Assembly (NCBI GenBank): GCA_011390205.1
Contig: JAABSX010000002.1
Span: 144,036 to 208,035 of the forward strand
Reading direction: 5' to 3'
Source: Microscillaceae bacterium
Lineage (GTDB): Bacteria; Bacteroidota; Bacteroidia; Cytophagales; Microscillaceae
Length of the DNA: 64,000 bases
The notes beneath the pieces were generated by a model that did not search any database, was not told the origin of the DNA, and saw nothing but the letters and a program-made list of their open reading frames with translations. Both the position numbers and the translations under genes were made by a program. The stretch's first letter is position 1. Every line of letters starts with the position of its first letter. Below, in pieces: positions 24,875 to 33,434 of this stretch.

Positions 24875-27800
24875 ATGAGTGAAAAAATTCTTGAAGCACT
24901 TACCCAACTATTCGGAATCATTACCAAACAAGATGGGGGAGCTACTAAAGTAGAGCGTACATTCGTAATAGATTACTTTAAGAACGAACTAGACCAAGAG
25001 TCAGTCAAAACTTATATGTCTATATATGATAAAGTATCTAACTATGACGAGCACCGCGTGAAAGAAGATGGCAACCAAGAAATGGCCGCAAGTGACTCCG
25101 TAAGAGTGCTCAAATACTGCCGTCAGATTACTAAAGAGCTTGAGCAGCGTCAGAAAGTTATCATTCTTGTGAAATTGCTAGAGCTTATTTCATCAGATGG
25201 TAATTTTACGAAGCAGCGCCGTGAGGTAATTAATACGATTTCTTCTACTTTCAAAATTCAAAACGAGTACAAAGACATAGAGAGCTTTGTAATGAGTACT
25301 GACTCTTCTCAACTCAACCAAGACAATATCTTGGTGGTGAGTAACAACCCTAAGTTCTTGAACCCCGAAGTAGAACACTGGCAAGAAGATAACCTAGAAG
25401 GGGAGATTATATTTAAAAGAGTAGAAACAGGAGATCTTTATTTCGTAAAATATATCGGAGATACACAGGTCAAAGCCAATGGCTTTGCTATGAAGATTAA
25501 TCAAATCTATTTGTTTTCAAATGGAAGTAGTATCAAAACTGAAAGTGGAGTATCAATATACTATGGAGATGTAATCAGTACTTTTTTAGAGGAGCTCCAA
25601 GACTCCAAAATATCCTTCGTAGCAAAAGACATAGAGTTCGAATTTCCGAATGGCGTCAAAGGAATACAAACGCTCACTATCTCAGAACCACAAGGAAAAT
25701 TACTTGGAATCATGGGGGGCAGTGGTGCAGGCAAGACCACACTTATGAATGTCTTGGCTGGTATAGAAACACCCTCCCAAGGCAGTGTGAAGATTAATGG
25801 CATTGATATCCACAAATACAAGAAAAAGATAGAAGGTGTCATAGGTTATATAGCCCAAGATGATCTATTGATAGAAGAGCTTACGGTTTACCAAAACCTC
25901 TATTACAATGCCAAGCTTTGCTTTAAGCACCTCAATGAAGAAGAGATAGACGAGCGAGTCATGGTTACACTGAGCAATCTTGGTCTTGACCATATCAAAA
26001 ATTTAAGGGTGGGAAGTGTCTTAAACAAAAAAATCAGTGGTGGGCAAAGAAAAAGACTGAATATAGCCCTAGAGCTTATTCGTGAGCCTGCCGTGATGTT
26101 TGTAGATGAGCCTACCTCAGGGCTATCTTCCAAAGATTCTGAGAACGTAATTGACCTATTAAAAGAACTCTCCCTCAAAGGAAAACTAATATTTGTGGTC
26201 ATTCACCAACCCTCTTCAGATATCTATAAAACCTTTGACAAGATGATTATCTTAGACAAAGGGGGCTATCTTATTTATTATGGCAATCCGATTGATGCCA
26301 TTACCTATTTTAAGGAACAAACACACCAAGCCGATAGTGGAAGGCGAAGTGAAAACCCAGAAGAACTTTTTAACCTGATAGAGAAAGAAGTAGTTGATGA
26401 GTTTGGAAAGCCCACAGGCAAGCGGCAGATAAGCCCGAAAGAATGGTATGAAAAATACCTGCAAGGTGAGCCCAGAGACCTTGTAGAGTCAATAGAAGGA
26501 GACCCACCTTCATCTCTCAAAAGACCCAATGTACTTAATCAGGCTATTTTATTTACGATACGAGACTTCCTCTCAAAGGTGTCTAATCAGCAGTATATGC
26601 TTATCAACCTGCTAGAAGCTCCTTTGCTTGCTTTATTGCTTTCTTTTGTCATCAGATTTCAGAATGAGCCAAACACAGGAGAGTATGTATATAGATACAA
26701 TGACAATATCCCTGCTTATATCTTGATATGTATCATCATATCTATGTTTATGGGGCTTACGGTCAGTGCAGAGGAGATTATCAAAGACCAAAAAATTCAA
26801 AAAAGAGAAAGGTTTCTTAACCTCAGCCGTTTTGGATATTTGTCTTCTAAGATTATTATCTTATTCTTACTCTCTGCTGTCCAAACTTTCTGCTTTGTGG
26901 TGATAGGAAATATTATCCTAGAAGTAGATGGAGAATTTCTGACCTATTGGCCAGTGTTGTTCGCAATCTCGTGCTTTTCTAATGTGCTAGGGCTGAATAT
27001 ATCCTCTACCTTTAACTCAGTCATTACGATTTACATCACTATCCCGCTATTGCTCATTCCTCAAATGATTTTGAGTGGAATTATATTTAGGTACGAAAAA
27101 ATGAACAACGTACTGACAGAAAAAGGCAAAGTGCCTCTTGTAGCAGATATTATGGTCTCTAGGTGGGCTTTTGAAGCCATTATGGTCAATCAATATATCA
27201 ACAATCCCTATGAAAAGGATTATTACAATATTGACAAAAAAATAAGTGAAAACGACTATAAACTAAAGTTTTGGATACCCGAAATACTCGTTAGAGTAAA
27301 TAGAAGCTTGGATAACCTAAACAAAGCCAAAAAAACAGACTCTCTGAAGAAAGAAATTCAAAAAGATTTGTCTCTTATCCGAAATGAAATAGAGATTGAA
27401 AATTTCAGAATGGATATCCTTGATGGATTCAGTCTGGATAAAAAACTCAAAGTAGAAAACTTCGATGAGCGAAGTGCAGACAGACTAATCACTTACTTAG
27501 ACTCGGCCAAAGCCATTTATCTAAAAAAATTAAATGATGCCAATAAAGACAGGGATGACTTAGTCAGGATTATACAAGAACGTAGGGATTCTACCTATGA
27601 TATTACAAAGTTTAAGAACCGTTATTTCAATGAAGGACAGCATGTTTTTGTAACCAACATAGAGATTAAAGACCGTTACATAGAGCACAACGGAAGGATT
27701 ATTCAGCAGATTAACCCTGTTTTTAATGAGCCGAAGCCTCGGGATAATCCTTTTGATTATCGAACACATTTCATGGCTCCCAAAAAACCATTTTTTGGGT

Positions 27801-27937
27801 CATTGTTTGATACGTATTATTTTAATGTCGCCGTGATATGGTTTTTTACACTGATACTATTTTTTACATTGTATTTTGACTTCTTTAAAAATGTATTGGG
27901 CTTATTTGGCAAATTATCTTTTGGAAAGAAAAATTAA
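24875..27937 (+). CDS. TerB-like/ABCG-type ABC transporter (ATPase and membrane domain fused)
   Basis: 1020 residues from the ATG at 24875; a GTG at 24809 would add 22. Residues 1-140 look like a TerB/DjlA-type helical module, and about 150-240 form a small FHA-like or beta region. The ABC ATPase has Walker A MGGSGAGKTT near 280-288, signature SGGQRKR near 386, Walker B VMFVDEPTSGLSS near 410 and switch VVIHQPSSD. The membrane part (from about 570) has six or so TM helices of ABC2/ABCG type. A charged, helical insertion (about 770-950, EIEIENFRMDIL and so on) precedes a final TM segment. It is probably an exporter or lipid/lipoprotein mover at the inner membrane. It follows siaC and precedes an envelope lipoprotein, which suggests it is the effector of this signalling operon. 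Confidence 0.82.
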   Translation: MSEKILEALTQLFGIITKQDGGATKVERTFVIDYFKNELDQESVKTYMSIYDKVSNYDEHRVKEDGNQEMAASDSVRVLKYCRQITKELEQRQKVIILVKLLELISSDGNFTKQRREVINTISSTFKIQNEYKDIESFVMSTDSSQLNQDNILVVSNNPKFLNPEVEHWQEDNLEGEIIFKRVETGDLYFVKYIGDTQVKANGFAMKINQIYLFSNGSSIKTESGVSIYYGDVISTFLEELQDSKISFVAKDIEFEFPNGVKGIQTLTISEPQGKLLGIMGGSGAGKTTLMNVLAGIETPSQGSVKINGIDIHKYKKKIEGVIGYIAQDDLLIEELTVYQNLYYNAKLCFKHLNEEEIDERVMVTLSNLGLDHIKNLRVGSVLNKKISGGQRKRLNIALELIREPAVMFVDEPTSGLSSKDSENVIDLLKELSLKGKLIFVVIHQPSSDIYKTFDKMIILDKGGYLIYYGNPIDAITYFKEQTHQADSGRRSENPEELFNLIEKEVVDEFGKPTGKRQISPKEWYEKYLQGEPRDLVESIEGDPPSSLKRPNVLNQAILFTIRDFLSKVSNQQYMLINLLEAPLLALLLSFVIRFQNEPNTGEYVYRYNDNIPAYILICIIISMFMGLTVSAEEIIKDQKIQKRERFLNLSRFGYLSSKIIILFLLSAVQTFCFVVIGNIILEVDGEFLTYWPVLFAISCFSNVLGLNISSTFNSVITIYITIPLLLIPQMILSGIIFRYEKMNNVLTEKGKVPLVADIMVSRWAFEAIMVNQYINNPYEKDYYNIDKKISENDYKLKFWIPEILVRVNRSLDNLNKAKKTDSLKKEIQKDLSLIRNEIEIENFRMDILDGFSLDKKLKVENFDERSADRLITYLDSAKAIYLKKLNDANKDRDDLVRIIQERRDSTYDITKFKNRYFNEGQHVFVTNIEIKDRYIEHNGRIIQQINPVFNEPKPRDNPFDYRTHFMAPKKPFFGSLFDTYYFNVAVIWFFTLILFFTLYFDFFKNVLGLFGKLSFGKKN

Positions 27938-27982
27938 CGATATTTTTGATGGATTTCTTCTGCTTTTACTAAATTATTTGAT

Positions 27983-28951
27983 ATGAAAACAATAAACGAA
28001 TTAAAATCTAATATGAAGTCTCTAAGTCTATTTTTTGTCAGGCCTCTATCTGTCATCGTGTTGTCCGCACTTTTTCTGGTATCTTGCGGAGGCTCCTCAA
28101 GTAAGCAGACAGGTGATGAGCTTCTTAAAGAAAGTAAAAATGACTCCGAAGATGGGTCAAAAGTCCAAACACCTGCCATCTCTAGAGAGGTGCTGAGTGA
28201 TATCGTGAAATCAATCCCCTCACCTCTTGAGATTTCTTTTCTTATCAAAGATTTGGGTATTAGATATGACCGAAGTATCCTTAACTCAGCAGACAACAGT
28301 GCCAATTATAATACAAGCTATAAGCAAGCACTGAATCTAGGAATCTACAGTACAGACTTAGGCTATGCAAATATCTATGAGCAAACCCAAGATGCACTTT
28401 ATTACTTAGGCTCTGTGAGAGAAATGGCAGAAGGACTTAAAATCGGACAGTTTTTTGACTTTAATACCATCAAAGATCTTGCTACCAAAAGTGATAATTT
28501 AGACTCCCTCTTGCTCGTAACTAACACCAACCTAGAAAGAATCAATGACCACTTGCAAGAAAATGGCAGGGCTGACCTCACCATACTTATCCTTACAGGC
28601 GGATGGCTTGAAGCACTTTATCTTACTTGTGAAGTAGCCAAAAAACAACCCAATGAATTACTCAGAAACAGAATAGGAGAGCAAAAGCTTATCTTAGATC
28701 AGTTATTACTTTTACTCTCTTTCTACGAAGAGTCACCAGATATAAAGACACTCATCAGTGAGCTCAATGAGCTTCAAAAAATCTATGATAATGTCAAGAT
28801 TACGTATGAATATGAAGAATCTACCACAGAAGAAGAAAATGGAATGCTAATAGTAAGAGACAATACACTTAGCAAAATTAACTTTACGGAAAAAGACCTA
28901 GACAATATCTTAGCAGTTACCATCAAGATTAGAAAGACAATCATAGAATAA
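27983..28951 (+). CDS. Envelope lipoprotein, first of three paralogues
   Basis: 322 residues. The signal peptide ends in the lipobox LVSC followed by GGSSSK. An alternative start at Met11 (28013) gives a shorter signal. The mature part is mostly helical, with the conserved blocks IKSIP-like/SPLEISFLIKDLGI, NLGIYSTDLGYANIYE, GGWLEALYLTCEVAKK and EQKLILDQ. The same blocks recur in the proteins at 29452 and 30320. I know this pattern only as a hypothetical Bacteroidota family and cannot name a function. It begins 45 bases after the ABC transporter gene and ends at a strong terminator, so it closes the cheR-sia-ABC unit and may be the transporter's periplasmic partner. Confidence 0.8.
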   Translation: MKTINELKSNMKSLSLFFVRPLSVIVLSALFLVSCGGSSSKQTGDELLKESKNDSEDGSKVQTPAISREVLSDIVKSIPSPLEISFLIKDLGIRYDRSILNSADNSANYNTSYKQALNLGIYSTDLGYANIYEQTQDALYYLGSVREMAEGLKIGQFFDFNTIKDLATKSDNLDSLLLVTNTNLERINDHLQENGRADLTILILTGGWLEALYLTCEVAKKQPNELLRNRIGEQKLILDQLLLLLSFYEESPDIKTLISELNELQKIYDNVKITYEYEESTTEEENGMLIVRDNTLSKINFTEKDLDNILAVTIKIRKTIIE

Positions 28952-28986
28952 TAATTTAGGGTATCTTTCTTAGTCCTTGACATATT

Positions 28987-29033
28987 TTTCTTGTCTGTGA
29001 GCTCGGTAGCTTACAGACAAGAAAATTTTTTTT
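28987..29033 (+). terminator. Strong terminator closing the cheR-sia-ABC operon
   Basis: TTTCTTGTCTGT pairs with ACAGACAAGAAA, and GAGCT/AGCTT bases extend the stem at the loop. Eight T residues follow. Confidence 0.88.
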
Positions 29034-29451
29034 AGGAAAGTCTCAAATGTTGATGTAAAAATATACTTGATAAAAATAAAACCTGTGGTTATTAAGTCCA
29101 GAAGTAATAAAAAAAATGCTGTGGATACAGGATACTCAATACTAACGTGAAAACAAAATCAAAGTACAAACGCATCTGATGCCTGTTAAATACATCATAA
29201 TACAAAGTTATCTCAACACTTTAACCCCTCTTATACGTATGAATAGATGTGGTTAATGAAGTAGGCAAAACCTTAACAATAAATAGGAAGTACAGAACAT
29301 CAGCAAACAAAACAAAATCAATTTGCTGGGTTCGCTATTAAGTACACACTTAATTAGGTAAGTTTTACCTCTTTTAAATTAACTCCGCAAAAAAGACTTA
29401 AAAAACATTTTAATCGTTACTTTCAAGACAAGAAAAAATAATTAGATAGTT
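29034..29451. other. Regulatory gap before the second envelope-protein unit
   Basis: About 420 AT-rich bases with no gene. It holds a perfect 6-3-6 dyad AGGTAA-GTT-TTACCT at 29356-29370, some 80 bases before the ATG at 29452, and an ATACGTAT palindrome near 29234. These are candidate operator sites. No convincing -33/-7 pair was found. Confidence 0.4.
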
Positions 29452-30303
29452 ATGAAAACAAATATAATGAGAACGCTTGTATTACTCTGTTTCTTTTCAA
29501 TAAGCATAAACGCGCACAGTCAAGATGCTTTGTTGAGCTCAATTATCAAAACGGTATCTCCCATCGAGACTGCTGACTTGATTAAGAAACTAAACATCCC
29601 TTATAACCGAAGTTTACTAAATTCACCCAATAAAAGTTACTCCTCCGACTTTAAAAACGCACTTAACTTAGGTGTATATAGCAGTGACTTGGGATATGCC
29701 AACATCAACGAACAGTCTGCCGATGCACTAAATTATCTGACAGCCGTGAAAAGTACTGCTGATAAAATCAATGTAGGAGAGTTCATCAATGTAGGGAAAA
29801 TATTAGGTATCGCTGCCAATAAAGACAATCTTAATATGCTTCTTGAAGTAACCACAGAAACATTTGAGAAAATGAGTGATTACCTACAGCAGCAAAATCG
29901 TTCAGACCTGGCAGCTATGGTTCTAGTAGGAGGTTATATAGAGTCCTTTTACATTATGTGCGAAGTAGCAAAAAAATACCCTAATAACACAGAACTTTCT
30001 ACACGTGTCATAGAACAAAAATTAGTGCTAGAGCAAATCTTACAAGTACTAAAAACCCCCCAGTTTAGCAACAACCAAGATATACAAAGATTGGTGTATG
30101 ACCTGAATAACCTAGATATACTTATGGCGAAATATAAGTTTGTGGGCTCAGGAGAAGTAGAAACTACACAAAAAACAATAGGAGATATAGAAGTAGTGAG
30201 TATCTCAGACAAGAATCTAGCTCCCGAAATCGCCATTAGCCCCGCAGATTTAGAAGCCATCACAGGTGTAGTAGGGGAAATTAGAAAAGCAATCATCCAA
30301 TAA
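29452..30303 (+). CDS. Secreted paralogue of the 27983 lipoprotein (second of three)
   Basis: 283 residues. The signal peptide (about 1-23, ending NAHSQ) has no lipobox, so the product is probably periplasmic. It shares with the first paralogue SPIETADLIKKLNIPYNRSLLNS, NLGVYSSDLGYANINE, a DNLNMLLEVT block, VGGYIESFYIMCEVAKK and EQKLVLEQ. It is all-helical by eye. It is separated from the first copy by a terminator and a 0.5 kb gap, and lies 16 bases before the third copy, so copies two and three form their own operon. The function is unknown. Duplication suggests dose or subunit specialisation. Confidence 0.75.
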   Translation: MKTNIMRTLVLLCFFSISINAHSQDALLSSIIKTVSPIETADLIKKLNIPYNRSLLNSPNKSYSSDFKNALNLGVYSSDLGYANINEQSADALNYLTAVKSTADKINVGEFINVGKILGIAANKDNLNMLLEVTTETFEKMSDYLQQQNRSDLAAMVLVGGYIESFYIMCEVAKKYPNNTELSTRVIEQKLVLEQILQVLKTPQFSNNQDIQRLVYDLNNLDILMAKYKFVGSGEVETTQKTIGDIEVVSISDKNLAPEIAISPADLEAITGVVGEIRKAIIQ

Positions 30304-30319
30304 AAATTTAAACACCAAA

Positions 30320-31210
30320 ATGAGGAAACTATATACACCTGTTATAGCCATCCTAATTCTTTGTTGCTTCACAAGTGAAATAAAAGCACAAGTAACCGAA
30401 GCAGAAGTCCCAGAATCAGAGGTGCTGGAAAAGTTAATGCAAACTATTCCGTCCCCCTCCGAATTTTCGTCTTTGGTAAAGGAAATAGGTATCAAGTTTA
30501 ACCCCGAATTGTTAAATTCTCCCGCCAATATCTCTAAGTATAATTCGGACTATCAGAAAGCCATCAATTTAGGAATATACAGCACAGACTTAGGCTATCT
30601 TAATGTATATGAAAACAAAGATTCTCTCGGGCTAGTATATTTGACGAGTATTAAGCAAATTGCTGATAAGCTAGATGTGGGCGCTCAAATAAACTTTGGT
30701 AAGATTACCCAGTATGCCATGCTAAACAATGTAAATGGCCTACTATCAGAGACATCTTATTCTTTTGATAAAATCAATAGACAGCTGGTAGATGAGAAAA
30801 AAGGCTTTATTTCTGTCTTAATCCTGACAGGAGGTTGGTTAGAAACACTTTATCTGACCTGCCAAGCAGCCAAAGAATATCCAAATAAACTGCTTGACAC
30901 TCGGGTTGCAGAGCAAAAAATTATTTTAGAACAGATACTTCCTATACTGAAAACTTATGAAAAAGGGGAGCAAATGGCCGAACTCTACCGTGAACTGTCT
31001 TCTCTAAATGAGTTTTTTCAGAAAATTAGAATCAAACAAAAAATTCGTTCAGAAGAAAATTACGAAATACAAATGTGGGGAGAACTAGAGGTGATTGTTT
31101 ACCTTAATGAAGCCGATAGCAAAGATCAAATTAAGTACAAGGCAGAAGATTTAAATGATATTCTAAAGGAAACATCCCTCATAAGGTCTAAAATGGTAGA
31201 AGCAAAGTAG
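30320..31210 (+). CDS. Secreted paralogue (third of three)
   Basis: 296 residues with a signal peptide ending EIKAQ near residue 24 and no lipobox Cys at the cleavage point. Conserved family blocks: TIPSPSEFSSLVKEIGIKFNPELLNS, NLGIYSTDLGYLNVYE, GGWLETLYLTCQAAKEYPN and EQKIILEQILP. It differs from the others by a longer acidic linker after the signal and a strand-like MWGELEVIVYLNE segment near the C-terminus. It starts 16 bases after the second paralogue. Probably a periplasmic helical protein working with the same transporter or signalling unit (inference). Confidence 0.75.
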   Translation: MRKLYTPVIAILILCCFTSEIKAQVTEAEVPESEVLEKLMQTIPSPSEFSSLVKEIGIKFNPELLNSPANISKYNSDYQKAINLGIYSTDLGYLNVYENKDSLGLVYLTSIKQIADKLDVGAQINFGKITQYAMLNNVNGLLSETSYSFDKINRQLVDEKKGFISVLILTGGWLETLYLTCQAAKEYPNKLLDTRVAEQKIILEQILPILKTYEKGEQMAELYRELSSLNEFFQKIRIKQKIRSEENYEIQMWGELEVIVYLNEADSKDQIKYKAEDLNDILKETSLIRSKMVEAK

Positions 31211-31249
31211 AAATACACAAATGTCTTAACACAAAATAGAACTTATCAA

Positions 31250-31681
31250 ATGAACTTAAAAAAAATCACTCATACATTAACTCTCGCAATTGTATTGTGT
31301 TTGATGGGTTTATACTCAAATGTACAGGCACAATGCAATACAGAGCAATACACTGACAAAGGAATCAAAAAACTGCAAGAGGGATACACATTCCTTAAGA
31401 GCTACCCGATAAGTGGAGAACAGGGCAAAAAGTATTCTTACATATTTAGTCAGGGGACTTCTTATCTTATCACACTTGCCAATAATACCTCTGATAGCAA
31501 TGGACTATACATTACGCTCTATGACTCTAATAACCACGAAATAGCCACAAGCTACAACAATGGCAAGTTTTATTCTGCTGTATCTTTTACGTGTAAAAAA
31601 ACAGGAATTTATCATCTTAAATTTAGCTTCCGAGATGCAAAAGATTACTGTGCAGCAGGTGTGTTGGCTATGAAAAGATAG
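31250..31681 (+). CDS. Small secreted beta-sandwich-like protein at the end of the paralogue operon
   Basis: 143 residues, signal peptide ending NVQAQ near residue 27. The mature part alternates beta-type strands: YSYIFSQGTSYLITLAN, LYITLYDSN, and the pattern KKTGIYHLKFSF before a terminal DYCAAGVLAMK. This resembles a bacterial pre-peptidase (PPC)-like beta-sandwich. It has three Cys in the mature part, two of which could pair. It is 40 bases after the third paralogue and is followed by a bidirectional terminator. No enzymatic residues stand out, so it is likely a binding or structural component. Confidence 0.65.
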   Translation: MNLKKITHTLTLAIVLCLMGLYSNVQAQCNTEQYTDKGIKKLQEGYTFLKSYPISGEQGKKYSYIFSQGTSYLITLANNTSDSNGLYITLYDSNNHEIATSYNNGKFYSAVSFTCKKTGIYHLKFSFRDAKDYCAAGVLAMKR

Positions 31682-31702
31682 AATTGTTATTTTTATATAG
31701 GT

Positions 31703-31744
31703 TAAAAAGCAAAAATAGAACTAGTCATATTTTTGCTTTTTTTT
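31703..31744. terminator. Bidirectional terminator
   Basis: AAAAAGCAAAAATA (31704-31717) pairs with TATTTTTGCTTTTT (31729-31742), T-run on both strands, lying between the secreted-protein operon and the convergent CNNM gene. Confidence 0.75.
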
Positions 31745-31745
31745 A

Positions 31746-33050
31746 TTAAGCATTCTTTTCACGAACTTGATTTAGATAATCCAAAGAAATAACCATCTTG
31801 ATGGTATCAATCCGAGAATATTGCATGGACAAAACCGTAAAGGTGAAAGGATATATTTCAATGACCTCATTTACCTGCGGTATATTTTCATAGTTGCTCA
31901 AAATAAAGCCTCCTAAAGTATCATACTCACCCTCAGGGATTTTCCATTCGTAGCGGTCATTTAGCTCGTCTATCTCGTGTCTAGCACTAAATATATAAGT
32001 AGAATCATTGATTTTTTGCTCTACCCAATCTTCTTGATCATATTCATCTTGAATCTCACCAAATATTTCTTCTACCACATCTTCTATACTTACGATGCCT
32101 TCTGTGCCTCCAAATTCATCTACTACCAGTGCCAAGCTTTTGCGCTCAGTAATAAACCGGGCTAAGATTTCTTGAGCAGGTGTAGAAGCAGGTATGATGA
32201 TAATATCTGATAGAATAGAGCGAATATCTTTGGGAGATTTAAACAAATCTAGTGCATGGCAATAACCTATCACCTCATCTATGCTTTCTTGATAGACAAT
32301 GACCTTAGAGTGCCCACTATCCAGAAAGGCCTGCTTGAGTTTGGCTATGTCATCATCTACTTCTACTGCAAAAATCTCGGTGCGGGGTATCATACAATCC
32401 CTGACCTTCACACTTCTAAACAAAATGGCTTTTGCAAATATTTTGGAGTCAATCTCGTGATTGGTAGAGGGCTTGTCTTGGGGTGTTTGTGTATTGGTGA
32501 TGTAGTTATGCAAATCTACCAAGCTATAGATAGGAGTAGCTTCTGTGTAAGCAAGCCCCAGAATCTTGGTAATCACAAATTTAGAAAGCCCTACCACCAC
32601 ATATACAAATATAAACAGCAGCCAGTAAGCTATCAGAATCGGCACTGAAAATATCTCCAGAAGTCTATCAGGGTTAATCATGAACAGGGTCTTGGGCAGA
32701 AACTCAGCCGTAATCAATACGATGAGTGTAGAGATGATAGACTGAACCACCAACACACTAAGCTCATTATTTATCTGAGAGGGCAAGTATGCCATCACTA
32801 TAGGGTCCAGAATATTGGCCATATAGATACCATACAGTACCAGCGTAACAGTATTTCCTACTAGCATCGTAGCGATAAACCGAGAAGGTTGCTTAAAGAA
32901 ATTAGAAATAATTCTACCTGAAAGTACTCCTTGTTTCTTTTGTAGTTCAAAATAGAGGCGGTTGGCTGATACAAAGGCTATCTCTGTGCCCGAAAAAAAG
33001 GCCGAAAGTGCCAGTGAAACCAAAATAGCGATTATTTCGTGATATTCCAT
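31746..33050 (-). CDS. CNNM/CorC-type membrane protein (DUF21-CBS-CBS-CorC_HlyC), hemolysin-family
   Basis: 434 residues. The N-terminal DUF21 domain (about 1-185) has four hydrophobic segments with SLALSAFFSGTEIAFVSANR. A CBS pair follows (about 200-330: VRDCMIPRTEIFAVE and LALVVDEFGGTEGIVSIEDVVEEIFGEI), then the CorC_HlyC domain at the C-terminus. Relatives are Mg/Co-linked transport proteins; hemolysin is a historical label. It is the last gene of the minus-strand coaX-OMP-TPR-lptC block. Its ATG overlaps the stop of the 79-residue gene before it (TAATG), which indicates coupled translation. Confidence 0.85.
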   Translation of the reverse strand: MEYHEIIAILVSLALSAFFSGTEIAFVSANRLYFELQKKQGVLSGRIISNFFKQPSRFIATMLVGNTVTLVLYGIYMANILDPIVMAYLPSQINNELSVLVVQSIISTLIVLITAEFLPKTLFMINPDRLLEIFSVPILIAYWLLFIFVYVVVGLSKFVITKILGLAYTEATPIYSLVDLHNYITNTQTPQDKPSTNHEIDSKIFAKAILFRSVKVRDCMIPRTEIFAVEVDDDIAKLKQAFLDSGHSKVIVYQESIDEVIGYCHALDLFKSPKDIRSILSDIIIIPASTPAQEILARFITERKSLALVVDEFGGTEGIVSIEDVVEEIFGEIQDEYDQEDWVEQKINDSTYIFSARHEIDELNDRYEWKIPEGEYDTLGGFILSNYENIPQVNEVIEIYPFTFTVLSMQYSRIDTIKMVISLDYLNQVREKNA

Positions 33051-33289
33051 TATTTGCGAGAAGATTGGGCTGAGCGTGTGTTTTTAGTATGGCGAGGGGC
33101 TTTTTTAGGAGTAGGCTCTTGCTCTTTTTGCTGATTCCTACGCAAGCTAAGCCAAGTAAGGCACAACACATTTATCATAAAAATCCAGTAAGTATCTATA
33201 ATCTCCTGACCAAGCCGAATGATCTGATCTACGCCAATGATAAAAAAGACTACTGCAAGGCTGAGCAATACATAATCAAAAAATTTCAT
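33050..33289 (-). CDS. Small membrane protein upstream of CNNM
   Basis: 79 residues with two hydrophobic segments (about 4-26 and 35-48) and a very basic, Lys/Arg/Pro-rich tail (QKEQEPTPKKAPRHTKNTR), which should lie in the cytoplasm. The stop codon overlaps the CNNM start by one base, so the two are co-translated. Similar short proteins occur at this place in related genomes as far as I recall. No function is known. Confidence 0.65.
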   Translation of the reverse strand: MKFFDYVLLSLAVVFFIIGVDQIIRLGQEIIDTYWIFMINVLCLTWLSLRRNQQKEQEPTPKKAPRHTKNTRSAQSSRK

Positions 33290-33434
33290 GGCTTTGGGTG
33301 TGTTTGCGCTTGATGATTCATCTAAGGATATATTTTTACGACACTTTATAATTGCAAAAATACATCAGAATTTAATTTTCTTTAGCTTTTTCGGACTTTT
33401 TGTTACACCATGGATTACAAATAAGCTTATTTCT

